Assembly: GCA_964631235.1 (NCBI GenBank)
Contig: CAZVZX010000003.1
Location: forward strand, 62,001-126,000
DNA length: 64,000 nt
Direction: 5' to 3'
Origin: JARKPK01 sp964631235
GTDB lineage: Bacteria; Planctomycetota; Planctomycetia; Pirellulales; Thermoguttaceae
The notes under the pieces are model-generated. The model worked only from the letters and a program-made list of their open reading frames with translations, ran no database searches and had not been told where the DNA came from. Shown piece by piece: positions 46,063-56,750 of this stretch. The position numbers and the translations under genes are program-made. Positions within the stretch are counted from its first letter, which is position 1, and each line of letters starts with the position of its first letter.

Positions 46063-46583
46063 TAACGGTAGTGCGGCTGAATGTTTTCGGTCCGAGGTGC
46101 GGGCGTTGCGCTGCTCGAAGCGGGGCGAATGCCCGCGTGCAAGCGGCCCCGGGCGGCTCGTTCCGGCCGATTGCGGTTTTTTGCGACTTCTCCAAGTTCT
46201 CGGATTTCTTTGAGGCAGCGACGCTTTGCCGGCCCCGGTGGTTTTGGGGGCCTTTGCGGTGACGATCGACCTCGCGATCAGGCACGCTGCCCTCTTTCGG
46301 ATCGCCTCAGCCGAGAATCGCATCCTCTCCGGTTCGGGTCTCGCGACGGCGTGATTCGCACGTTCGGCCGGGAGCCTGTTTCGGTTCCTCCCAACGCGAA
46401 GGCACGAGTCGCCGGACGTGTTCGCCGAGGCAATCGCCGCCGTTTCTATGAGACAATCGCGGCGCGAGTGTTCAGAGGCGCTCGACGCCGCCAAACGTGT
46501 CGGGCCGGTGTTTCTTGGCGACGATGCCGGCGGAGCCGCATCGCTTCGAAGTCGATGGGCATTTCGAGGTGTAAACAACGGAT

Positions 46584-48578
46584 ATGGATTGCATGTGCGA
46601 TCAGATCGACCGGAAATCGACGAGCCGCGAAGCGGCGGACCGGCCGGGCTACGCGCACGTCGCGGCGACGACGGCACGGCCGACAACGAATCGCTCTGCA
46701 AGGAATCGGGCAATAACGACGAAAACGGCAAAAGCGAAGCCGCAAGGGATCACAGGGCGATGCTTCGGCAATATCTGCGCGGGGATTCGCGGACGATTGT
46801 TCTCTATCGCAGTTGCCGTGGCGGCCGCGTGTTGGTGTTCGACCGGCACGATTGTCTTCGGCATTGTCAGCAGCAACGTCGATCCGATCTTCAACGGCGT
46901 GAATATCAACGCCTTGGTCGGCGCCGAGCAGTTCTACCTGAACGGCTATTGGGGGCAGCGGGCGGTCATCGCTAACGTCGAGGCCGGCCATGTTTGGAAC
47001 GGCCACATGACGTTGGGGCACGTGGCGGACTTCATCAACCATTCCACGATTGCCGCCACGCCGCCGAACTACGACGTTCATGCGACGGCGGTGGGGCATG
47101 TGCTCGTCGGGCGGAGCGACTTGAATGTTGCGCTCGGGCCGGGGATCACGATCACCATTCCGGCGCCGGAGTCGTACTTTTACCTAGCGAGCGATAGCGA
47201 GGGCACGAACTACAATTGGTCGGCCTTCACCGGTTTGGCCCCGATGGCCACGTTGTGGTCGTCGGCGCTGGCCACGGGGTTTTCGTCTGATGGGTCGTTC
47301 AGCACGACCAATACGACGATTCGCTACGCTTACGATACGGTGATGCGCCCAAATGCGTACAAGAGCGGTCAGGTTGCTCACGTGGTCAACAGCAGTTGGG
47401 GATTCACCGATCCCGGCGGTTCCGGTTACACGTCGCGACTGGTGGACGGCTTGGCTTACGGCTTCGGAACGACCGTGGTGATCGCCGCGGGCAATCATTC
47501 GGGCGCGATGCAGCAGGTTACCGGACCGGCCTCGGGCTACAACAGCATTGCCGTGGCGGCGCTGGCGTCGGACACTTCTACCCCGGCGTACGGGGGCGTC
47601 GCCGCGTTTTCGAATGCCGGCCCCAACGACTTCTACAATCCGAAGACGAGAACAACGATCGCCGGCGTTCGGGCCGCGGTGGATTTGGCGGCGCCCGGCG
47701 CGAACCTGACGTTGGCGTATTACGGCGGGACGACGGGCAGCAACGCGGGCGGGACCGATATCACGGCGGGCAGCCCGTACTACTTCTTGGTCGATGCCGC
47801 GGGCACCAGCTTCTCTAGCCCGATCGTTGCCGGCGGGGCGGCGCTGCTGGTCGATGTCGGGCTCGATCGCTACGCGGGCAATGCCGCGGCGGTCGATGGC
47901 CGGGTGATCAAGGCCGTGCTGTTGAACTCGGCCGCGAAGACCGCCGGATGGGACAACGGGCAGAGCGTTTCCGGCGGCGTGGTCGCAACGACTCAGTCGC
48001 TGGACTACGCCGTGGGTGCCGGCGCGTTGGACCTTCATAAGGCGTACACCCAATACACGGCCGGCACAAGCGACGTAGCGGGGTTGGGTGGAGGAACGGT
48101 TGCCTCAACCGGATGGGATTTCGGGCAAGTTAGCGAAGGCAGCCCGAATTGGTACAACCTCGGCGCGGCCGATGCGGGCAAGCGATTGACCGCAACGCTC
48201 GCTTGGTTCGTCAACCGCTCGTACGCGCCGTTTCAGGTCGACGTGCAGTTCGCCAATTTGGACTTGGAGGTTTGGACGCTCGACGGTGCCGGTTCACCGG
48301 CCTCGCTGATCGCCCAATCGTCGAGCATCTACAACAACGTCGAGCACCTGCATTTCGATCTGCCGTACTCGTCGGACTATGCGCTGCGCGTGCTGTGGGC
48401 CGGCGAAGTGTATGAAATGCTCACGACGGCCAATAGCGAGTGGTACGGCCTTGCGTGGCGGATCGAAAGCCCGATTCCGGTACCCGAGCCTGCCGCGGCG
48501 TGGCTGGCGGCGGTCGCGTTGAGCGTTGTGATGGCGCGGTTCGGCGCCGGGCGACGAGCGGGCCGAGCAAGACGCTGA
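46584..48578 (+). CDS. Subtilisin-like (S8) serine protease with PEP-CTERM tail
   Basis: 664 residues. A basic N-terminal stretch leads to a hydrophobic segment (about 72-93), which is the likely signal. Catalytic histidine in DVHATAVGHVLVG (H166), oxyanion Asn in AAGNHSG (N304), catalytic serine in GTSFSSP (S409). Where subtilases have Asp the sequence is IANVEAGH, with E133. C-terminal PEP-CTERM sorting tail: VPEP, hydrophobic helix, then basic RR cluster. Such proteins are exported and processed by exosortase-type sorting. Convergent with the DUF4175-like gene, ending 42 bp from it. Confidence 0.82.
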   Translation: MDCMCDQIDRKSTSREAADRPGYAHVAATTARPTTNRSARNRAITTKTAKAKPQGITGRCFGNICAGIRGRLFSIAVAVAAACWCSTGTIVFGIVSSNVDPIFNGVNINALVGAEQFYLNGYWGQRAVIANVEAGHVWNGHMTLGHVADFINHSTIAATPPNYDVHATAVGHVLVGRSDLNVALGPGITITIPAPESYFYLASDSEGTNYNWSAFTGLAPMATLWSSALATGFSSDGSFSTTNTTIRYAYDTVMRPNAYKSGQVAHVVNSSWGFTDPGGSGYTSRLVDGLAYGFGTTVVIAAGNHSGAMQQVTGPASGYNSIAVAALASDTSTPAYGGVAAFSNAGPNDFYNPKTRTTIAGVRAAVDLAAPGANLTLAYYGGTTGSNAGGTDITAGSPYYFLVDAAGTSFSSPIVAGGAALLVDVGLDRYAGNAAAVDGRVIKAVLLNSAAKTAGWDNGQSVSGGVVATTQSLDYAVGAGALDLHKAYTQYTAGTSDVAGLGGGTVASTGWDFGQVSEGSPNWYNLGAADAGKRLTATLAWFVNRSYAPFQVDVQFANLDLEVWTLDGAGSPASLIAQSSSIYNNVEHLHFDLPYSSDYALRVLWAGEVYEMLTTANSEWYGLAWRIESPIPVPEPAAAWLAAVALSVVMARFGAGRRAGRARR

Positions 48579-48619
48579 CGTTCCGCATCGCCCTGGCGGC
48601 AAGCGGCGCGTCGGGCGCG

Positions 48620-51600
48620 CTATGGGCGATCTCGCTGGCCGGCCACGGCGCGCTGATAGTCGCCGATTTGCTCGATCCATTCGCGCGGCGGCTCGAAGCG
48701 GATGTTCTCGCGCAAGCCTCCCGGCTTATCGGCAGGGGAGCCTGCGCGCAATTCGGTGCCGCGGGGGCGAACCCCGAGACTTCGCAGAGCGTCGTCGAGC
48801 TTCTTCTTCGCGGCGGGCTGTTGCGGCCCGGGCTGAGCGGCCGCGCGCTGCAATTGTTCCCAATGTTCGAGGAAGCGGCGTGCGTCTTCCGGCGTCCAAC
48901 CCAAGCGTTCGAGCAGGTCGGAGCGTTCGCGGGCCAACTGATCGCGCAAGTGCTCCAGCGCCAATGTGGTTTGACGGCGGGCGAACTCCAAATTGGCGGC
49001 ATCGGCGCCGGGTTCGCTTCCCGGCGGCAGTGCGCCGGCCTCGGAAGGCTGTCCGCCGCCGGCGGGCATTCGCGCTGGCGCCGGGGTCGGGTGAAGCCGT
49101 GCCGCGCCACTGCGCCGGCCCCCGAACCCTGCCCGCCGCCCGCCCGCACTCGCGCGGGGGCTCCTTCGCCCGGAGTGCCGGAGAATTGGTCGGGCATGCC
49201 GCCGCCTTGTACGTCGGAGGCCGGCCGCCGCGCGCCGCCGGGGGCGTCGGCCGCGTTCTCGAGCTGGTTGGGGCCGATGCCGTCGCCAGCCTGCCGCTGG
49301 CCCGAGCCTGTTTTGTCGCCGGGGCCGCGCATCGTCGCCGAACCGTCCGAAGGCTTGCCGGCCGCGGGCTGGTCGCCCGGCCTGGCGGTCAATTCTCCCG
49401 GGCCGCGCTGATCGGATTGCCCCTGTCCGCTGGCCGAATCGGTGCCGGAGCCCGGCGCGCCCTGCCCGGGCTGCTTCGCCTGTTGTCCGCCGCCCTGCTG
49501 TCCTCCGCCGCTTTGATCGCCGCTGGTTTGCCCTTGGCTGTTCGATTCTTTGTTGCTGCCGCTGGGCGAAAGCGGGTCGTTGGCCTTCGACGGCTGATTC
49601 CCCTGCGACTGGCCCGGGTTCTTCGACCGCGTCTTGTTGTCGCTTTGCGGTTCGGGGCTGCTCGATGGGGTTTGCGACGGCTGCCCCGCGCCGGGCGATT
49701 CGTTCGGCTGGGTCATTTGGGCTTCGCGGCGGGCTTGGCCATCGTCGTCGCTGCCGCGCTGGCCCGATTGAGGATTCGCCGTGCCTTGCATCGGTTGACT
49801 CGATCCGGCATCTTGCGGTCGAGAACCGTTGCGCTGCCCCGACGACCCGGTGTTCGGCGAGGCGTCGGGCGGCTGAGAATCGGTGGGCTTGCCGTGTTGA
49901 TTCTGGCGGTCCGCCGTCGGGTCGGTCGATCGTTCGGCTGATGGCGTTTGTCCGCCGCCTGCCGAGGGCTGCTGCTGATTCGAACCCGCGGGCGGTTGGC
50001 CGGCGGCGTTTTCGGGTGTTGCCGATGGTTGGCCGGTTCCGCCGGTTTGATCGGGCTTCGGCCGCTGCCCACCTTCGGGCAACCGGTCCCCTGCCCCGCT
50101 TTGCTGCCGCGCGTCGGGCGATTGGACCGACTGACCTCCGCCAGTGGGCGAACCGCCGTTATCGTTTGGTTTGAGCGGCGGGCGATTGTCGTTCGACGCG
50201 CCGGCCTGCCCGCCGGCATTGCCTTGCATACCGGGTTGCGTGCCCGCACCGTGTTGAGGCTCGGAGGGTGCTTGCCCCGGTTTTTCAGCCGATGGGTTCT
50301 GATTGGGAGCCGACGACGGCCCGGCTTCGTTGGGCTTCGACGGCTGTTCGGTTCCCTGCTGACCACCGCTTGGTCGATCGTTCGGTCGATCTTGTCGATC
50401 CATCGGTCGATTGTTTGGGCTGCCGGCCGGCGGCTGATCGCCTTGGGAATCGCGTCGAGACGGATCGCCGCTTGGCCGCTCGTCTGCGCCGGGCTTGCCG
50501 CTGCCCGATTCGGAACCGGATTGGTTCGTTCCTTGATTGTTTGAAGCACTCGGCTGCGACGGGGGCTGCCGATTCTGGCCGCCCGACGGGGATGCCGACG
50601 GTTCGCCCGGGGCCGCTTCGGGCGGCTGCGTTTGTTCCTTCGACGCGGGCTGTCCGGCTTCTCGCGGCTCGGCCGAACTGCGGTTCGCCTGTTGCGCGCG
50701 GTGGGCCAAGATGCGATCGATGGCATCGCCGGCCTGGCTGTCGGGGTCGATCGGTTCCGACTCGTTGGGGCTGTCGCCGGGGTGGCTTGTCGCGTCTTTG
50801 GGTTTCGCAGAGTCTGGCTCGCCGGGGGCGCCTTTTGCGGGCGTTGGTTCGCCGGGCATGCCGTCCGCGGCACCAGAGGCGGCCGGATCCGCGGTGTTTT
50901 CGCGGGGGCCTGTGTTTTCCGTTGAATCGGCCGGAGTTGCCCCGTCGCCCATCGGCCGGCCGGCGCCGGCATCGCCCCGGTTGTTGTCGGGCGAGGGATT
51001 GTCCGCGGGCGTCGCCCCGTCGGCGGCCGACGTTCCATTGGGGCGATCACCCTGCCCCGGTTGATCGGCGGATTGCGAGCCCGCACGCGGTTGTTCGGGG
51101 CGAGTTGCAGCGGGCGCACCAACCACCATCCACCGTTTTGTCGTGGCAGCACGGTTGGGCTGCGGCTCGCGGTTGTCTTCCGCTTCGGCCCAGTAGGCCA
51201 CGCGCTGCCCGGGGGCCAACTTCAGCGCTCGAGGTTCCAGCCCGATCTCGCCCTGCCACGGGCGGTTGTCTCCGGGTTTGCCGGCGGGGCGATCGAGCAT
51301 CGGCGGAATCGCGAGTTCTCGGCCATCGACCTCGGCACGAACGACCACCCGCTTCAATCCGAAGTCGGGATCGCGGGCGGTGACTTGCACGTCGAGGCGG
51401 CCGTCGAGCGGCACGACGATTTCTTCCTCCTTCGGGGCGACGATCTCGACCTCGGGCGGCTCGTCGGGGATGATCTCGATGCGGTGGCGAATGGGCCGCG
51501 GGTTCTCGCGACCCTCGGCATCGACGAAGCGAAGTTGATACGATTCGAACTCGGCACGATCCGGGGCGGCCGAACTTGGCCGCAACACGAACCGCCCCAC

Positions 51601-52737
51601 GGCGCGGTTGCCGCTGACCTCCATGCGCAAGCCGGGTTTCCCCGTGCAATTCAAGTCGATTTCGGCGCGCTGAATCTCATAGTTGGCAATTGCTTCGATG
51701 GTTACTTGGGTGCCCAGCGGCGCTTGCAGATCACCCTGGCGAATCGTCGTGCGCGGAGGCAGGCCGGTGTACTTGGGGAAGTCGTAGCGAACGGATTCCA
51801 CCTTGATGTCGGGCGCCACGCGCGCAACCACGCGGTAGCTCTCGGTGCGGCAATCGCCGGCCGAAAGGTAGTACACGATGTCTTGCTGCAACCCCAGATT
51901 GCCCGGCGGTACGACGGCGCGGCGGCGCAGGCCGTCGCTGTCGGGCCGCAAGGCGATCCGCTGATCGACAACTTCCCCGTCGGCGGTGCTGTAATGGAGC
52001 CAGGCCGATTCGTCGGGCTTCAGGCCGCGGACTTCGGCCGAAACCTCGACCTGCTCACCGATGAACGAGATGGAATCGCCCGGGTGAACCTCGGCGATCG
52101 TCACGCGGGTGGGCGGGGCGATCTTCGCCCACGGGAAAAGAACGCGCGCCGCCGAAACAAGCGGGTTCTTCGGCGAAAACACGAGATAAAGGCAAAACAG
52201 CGCGACGACCGCCGCCAAGAGGTAGCCGCGGCGCAATGCGCTGTGCATGTCGGGAACGGCATCCACCGGCGCGGCGGCCAGATCGCGCGCCGCCCGATCC
52301 TCAATTGCAACGAACACCACCGGGGCAACCACCTCGCGGGCGCGCCGGAGCAAGAGGAAATTGACCAGGCTGTTCTTCAGCGTCGGTTGACGCTGCTCGA
52401 TCGAATGGGCGACATAAACCGGACTGATCCGTTTTGCGATCGGCGGAAGCACATTCCGCCAAATGTGAATGCCCGCGGCCGACACCATCGCCAGCCACCA
52501 CACGGCGCGTCCCAAGCGGCCAAGGCCGCCGAAGACGAGCCAATGATCGACAATGGCCGCGGCCAGCAGCCAAACGAGCAGTCCGACGAACAACGCCAGC
52601 AGCGCAGAGGCGAACTCCGCCCGCTGCATCTGCTTTTGCGTGTCGGTCAGGCGTTGTTCGATGAATTGCTCGACCTGGTCGGGCGTGCCGACGCCCGATT
52701 GGGCCACTGGAGGCGGCGTTATCGTGCTGCTGCTCAT
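48620..52737 (-). CDS. DUF4175-like large membrane protein, frameshifted near the 3' end
   Basis: ATG 52737. Two membrane segments (about 43-95 and 165-190), an extracytoplasmic Ig-like/beta part (to about 530), then more than 600 residues of Gln/Gly/Pro/Ser-rich low complexity. The main frame leaves this composition at about 49150; the C-terminal domain continues in another frame (49069 to stop at 48620), with NLEFARRQTTLALEHL and LLERLGWTPEDARRFLEHWE, a recognisable planctomycete C-terminal pattern. One missing base would join them (4118+1 is 1373 codons). A C5 run at 49119-49123 is the likely site. Role unknown; membrane-linked. Confidence 0.7.
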
Positions 52738-53386
52738 CAGTCGCGCTCCATCGAGATGCCCGAGAGGCCAATCGTCCCGAGGGTTATCCGTGATGCGGAA
52801 ACAATGCGTGCGTCAAGCCGTTGCCGGCCGATCCGACCGGCGCGGGCATGAAAACCCATGCAGGGCCCGCAGACGTCTTCACGACGCAAGTCGATGGCCT
52901 TGAAGAATACACCGCACGAAACGGATGCTACGGTTCTTGCAAGGAATCGACCACCGGCCCGGCGGCCAACCCGCCCAGCGGCCCGGCACGCAGGCGCATT
53001 CCTTATCTTGTGAACCTACTTGATATTATAGACGGTTGAGCAGCCGCCGGGTTCCCGAAACGGCGGATTTTCCGATGAATTGCCCACGATTGGGCCGGCC
53101 CAAGCGGCCCAAGGCGGTATTTGATCGCGGGGCGGAATGCGCACGGCGGCAAGGCCGAACGGCCGACCGGTGCTGTTACCTTGGGCCGGAGACCTGCTCG
53201 CGTTGGTCGCTGAAATCGTGCGGCGGGATGATAAGCCGGGATCGGCAAATGACCGGTGCCGGCACGTTCGAGGCGGTCGGCAAGAGGCCCGCGCGCGTTC
53301 TGGAAGGCCGCGGACGGCCGACGGCGCGTTCGGCCTTGTAATCACGCGCGATTGCAGAGGCAGGGCATCGGGCGCGCGCCAAGCCG
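52738..53386. other. Intergenic region upstream of the DUF4175-like gene
   Basis: 649 bp. On the minus strand a perfect TATAAT lies at 53030-53025 but with no -35 match; it could serve a 290-nt leader. Nothing else recognised. Confidence 0.35.
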
Positions 53387-56035
53387 TCAGCTCACCGTGC
53401 GTCGCCGCTGAGTGCGGATATGCGTTCCCGGCAGGGCCTGCGGTCCGTCGTGCCGCAGGGTGATTGGGATCGTCGCTTCGTCGTCTTCGGGCGTCGCGGC
53501 GCTGTCGTCGGCTTGCAGTTCGCCGCGCGGCAACAGAGCATCGGTCGCGGCCGGCGTCGCGTTGTCGAACGAAGAGCCGGATTCGGCCGACACCGGCAAG
53601 ACGACCAGATGTTCGCTCGTCGAAAGGTCTTCCATTTCGTCGTGCCGTTCGACGGCAGCGTCCGTTTCGGCCTCGGAGGCAGTCGAGGCGTTCTTCCAGA
53701 AGCGTCGCGCCAGCGGGCTGGCCAGCAACGCGGGCAGGAGCACGAGGTTGCCGATCGACGAAACCGTGAGCATGGTGAACATCAGGTAGCCGAACCGCTG
53801 CGTCGGCGTAAAGGTGCTCAGCGCGAAGGCCGCCAGCCCCAGTCCGATCACACCCCAGCTTTGGTAGATGGCCCGGGCGCAGTCTTCGTAGGCGAACATG
53901 ATCGCCTCCGATTTCGACATGCCCCGTTCTTCGCCGTGCCGGCACCAGAGCATGAAGTGAATGGCGTCGTCGACGGTAACGCCCAACGCCACGGCCGGCA
54001 CCATGACGGTGCCCACATCGACGACGATCCCGGTCCAGCCCATGAACCCGAAGACAATGGCCAGCGGGAAAAGGCAGGGAAGGATCAGCAGCAATCCGGC
54101 GATTGCTCGACGCAGCAGGCAGATGATGGCGATGCCGATGAGGATCAGATCGCCGACGAAGTTGAGGGCCAGCCCGTTGAGCATCGAGCTTTGGGCCTTG
54201 TAGATCAGTGGGACGAGTCCGGTATAGACCGCTTCCAGGCCGTCGATGCCTTTTTCGCGGTACGCTTCGATGACCGGATCGACGGCCGCGCGGATATCGG
54301 TTACGAATTGGCCGTAGTCGAGATCGTTCAATGCGGCCACCCGCGCGCTGACTCTCCAGAGTTCTTCCTTGTCGTCCGCGTAAACGTAGTCGCGCAGCTC
54401 GCCGCGGTGCTTTTCGAGCTGGGTGATCCACGTGCGCCGTTCCAGCAGGCTGGGCTTTTTGGGCATGTTGGGCGCGAATGTGGGAGCGGCCAGCGTGCTG
54501 CCGACATCGGGCAATTGCATGACGGCCCGCTGCACGTGCGATACCAACACCATCCGCTCGAATGTGTCGAGTTTGCACCGTTGGGGATCGATGCGGATGA
54601 CGACTTCCATCGGGACGAGCGGCCCGAGCTTGTCTTCGAGCCAAGCGTAATCCTTGATGATTCGGGCATTGGGCGAGAAGAGGCGCATCAGTTTGACCGA
54701 GGTTTCGGTTTTCAGGACGCCGTAGCCGCCGACGACCATCAACAGAATGCATACCGCCGCCACTGGAATATTGTGGCGAATGATGAAGTTGCCCACGTGC
54801 CGCCAGCGGGGCGAAAGGCCCGGATCGAAGCGGGTATCGCGCGGAGCCGCGATGTTCCGCAGCGGAACCAAGTGCAGCAACGACGGCATGTAGAGAATCA
54901 CCACGAAGAAGCTGATGACCACGCCGATGGCCGAGAACAAGCCGAACATGCGGATCGGCATCAGATCGGTTATGCACATCGAAAGCAGGCCGATGCCGGT
55001 GGTTCCCGAGGCGAGGGCCAGCGGCAACCAAGCGTTTCGTGCTGTAATGTCGGGGGCGTTTTCGAATCCGTGTTGCCGCACGGTGTCGCGATAGTAGTTG
55101 GCCAGATGGATGGCGCCCGAGGCGGCCGCCACATAGACCAGCGACGGCATCGAAAGCATGATGGCGTTCATGGAAACGCCGCTGAGGGCGACGGCGAACA
55201 TCGACAAGCCGGCGGTGAAGATCGCCGAGGAAAACACCATTCCGGTGAGCGACCAGCTTCGCAGGCACCACCACGACATCAGCAGGCCGACAATGGCGGA
55301 AACGCCGGCCAGCCGCATCAGCGACTTTTCGCCCTCTTGATCGATCGAAACGTTGTCCACCGGCGGCCCGCCCAAATGGAGCTTGTCGCGCGGGATGGCG
55401 CACTGGGTTTCGGCCACCTGATAGACGTGCTCTACCAAGGCGTGGAGGAATTTCTTTTCGGGATTGATGCCCAGCGCTTCGGCCTCGCGGAAGAGATCGG
55501 AACGTTTCCCGAGAAGTTTATCGATGAGCGTCGGGGCGGCCCGCTTGCGGTACGACTCCCAGATCGCTTCCGAGTTCTGGTCAACGCTGACGATGGCGCA
55601 GGTTTGTTTTCCGTCGCGGCCGATGACGATGCCGCGGAGGCGATCGATCGCTTGTTCTCGGGTGAGGCCCTGTTTTTCGACGAGCTGATCGACCAACTGC
55701 TTGCCGGTAATCGCTTTGGTGAAGAACCGCGCCTTGGCCGTGCCGGGGCGCCAATTCTCTTCGACGGGCGGAACGAGCTTCTGCACGAACAATTCCAGCG
55801 CGGTGCTGTCGAGCGTGCAGCCTTCCCAACTGGCCAGAACGAACATATCGCTGGGAAAGATGTTGCGGTACCACTCGAAGGTCGTTGTTTCTTCGTAGCC
55901 TTCGGGGAGCCATTCCTTGATGTCGTTGTGGTTGCTCATCATGGCCCGGCGCGTGCCGGCGAGCATCAACGGCAGCAGGAAGACCAGCCCCATGAGAATC
56001 ATCATGTGATGACGCGAGAAGAACGACGACTTCAT
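53387..56035 (-). CDS. MMPL/RND-family transporter
   Basis: 882 residues with the RND plan: N-terminal helix, large extracytoplasmic loop (about 35-240), six-helix bundle, second loop (about 440-640), second bundle and an acidic C-terminal tail of about 75 residues. The second bundle carries VMVPAVALGVTVDDAIHFMLW, the transport-coupling acidic pair of MMPL proteins. Substrates of this class are often lipids or hydrophobic compounds. It follows the MacAB-like operon on the same strand, separated by 715 bp. The long N-terminal loop has EEWLPEG-like and IVSVDQNSE features common in planctomycete copies. Confidence 0.85.
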   Translation of the reverse strand: MKSSFFSRHHMMILMGLVFLLPLMLAGTRRAMMSNHNDIKEWLPEGYEETTTFEWYRNIFPSDMFVLASWEGCTLDSTALELFVQKLVPPVEENWRPGTAKARFFTKAITGKQLVDQLVEKQGLTREQAIDRLRGIVIGRDGKQTCAIVSVDQNSEAIWESYRKRAAPTLIDKLLGKRSDLFREAEALGINPEKKFLHALVEHVYQVAETQCAIPRDKLHLGGPPVDNVSIDQEGEKSLMRLAGVSAIVGLLMSWWCLRSWSLTGMVFSSAIFTAGLSMFAVALSGVSMNAIMLSMPSLVYVAAASGAIHLANYYRDTVRQHGFENAPDITARNAWLPLALASGTTGIGLLSMCITDLMPIRMFGLFSAIGVVISFFVVILYMPSLLHLVPLRNIAAPRDTRFDPGLSPRWRHVGNFIIRHNIPVAAVCILLMVVGGYGVLKTETSVKLMRLFSPNARIIKDYAWLEDKLGPLVPMEVVIRIDPQRCKLDTFERMVLVSHVQRAVMQLPDVGSTLAAPTFAPNMPKKPSLLERRTWITQLEKHRGELRDYVYADDKEELWRVSARVAALNDLDYGQFVTDIRAAVDPVIEAYREKGIDGLEAVYTGLVPLIYKAQSSMLNGLALNFVGDLILIGIAIICLLRRAIAGLLLILPCLFPLAIVFGFMGWTGIVVDVGTVMVPAVALGVTVDDAIHFMLWCRHGEERGMSKSEAIMFAYEDCARAIYQSWGVIGLGLAAFALSTFTPTQRFGYLMFTMLTVSSIGNLVLLPALLASPLARRFWKNASTASEAETDAAVERHDEMEDLSTSEHLVVLPVSAESGSSFDNATPAATDALLPRGELQADDSAATPEDDEATIPITLRHDGPQALPGTHIRTQRRRTVS

Positions 56036-56750
56036 GAACGGTCATCCTCCATGCCGCCCTATTCGGCTCCGCCGAACCGTGAACCTGGCGACGCGGGCTA
56101 TCGACTTCGGATTGCGTCGGTGAGTGTCTGCGATGGGGCGAAACGGCCGTTGCTCGTTCGGCTGCTGGGGGCGGCTGCTCGGTGCGGCCCGTCGCCGGGC
56201 CATGCCGCAGAACGCCGGCCGAGGGCGCAGCGGTTGCACCGTGCGACGCCGTGTCGCGCTCGGTCGAGTGCCGCGGGGCTGCCGCCGGGGCCGTTGTCGG
56301 ACGCAACGCGACCGAACAATCGGCTGCTGTCAGCCCCAGTTGGTTGAGCAACTGCGCGGGATCCTTTGAGTCGAGCCGTTCGCCTACTCTTACTGGTCAT
56401 CGGCGGAATATCCCGCGGAAACGAACTCAATCGGGCAGGTTTCTCCCGAGAGAAGCAGGCGGAGGTGAGAAGGATTGCCCAGATACCGCAGGCTAGCTAT
56501 CTTTCGTTCTTGGTCGCGGTACGGTGTGATGGGAAGGTGGGCGGTCAACATCACGGTTTCAGCCGATATGGCGAACGAAAAACGGGGGACAAGGCCACCG
56601 GCGGCTTTTGCAAAATTCATTGCAGGGAACCGGCCTGCGGCGAAACGAGGTGGTCGCGACCGGGATCGATGAGGTCGTGCCGCGGCCGGATGCGTCAGGC
56701 TGGCATTGCATCTTCGGCCGAGCCGGCCGATGCGCCGAGCGGAATCGGGC
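56036..56750. other. Intergenic region between MMPL transporter and ABC permease
   Basis: 715 bp on the minus-strand side of a same-direction pair. Several weak frames exist, none with family character, so I see no supported gene or regulatory site. Confidence 0.3.

Larger units (their letters stand above)
45665..46583. other. Long intergenic leader region before the subtilase
   Basis: 919 bp. Holds an 8-bp inverted repeat (45986-46014) and a strong promoter (46034-46062). The 515 bp from promoter to gene has no supported reading frame, so a long 5' leader or an unrecognised short RNA is possible. Confidence 0.45.

Noticed and set aside
51061..52851. Long plus-strand frame opposite the DUF4175-like gene
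   Set aside because: Same reason: antisense shadow of the coding strand with no recognisable domain.
53420..56347. Very long plus-strand frame (about 975 codons) opposite the MMPL gene
   Set aside because: It mirrors a real transporter with complete RND features, has a biased Gln/His/Asp composition and no family signature; a shadow of GC-rich codon bias.
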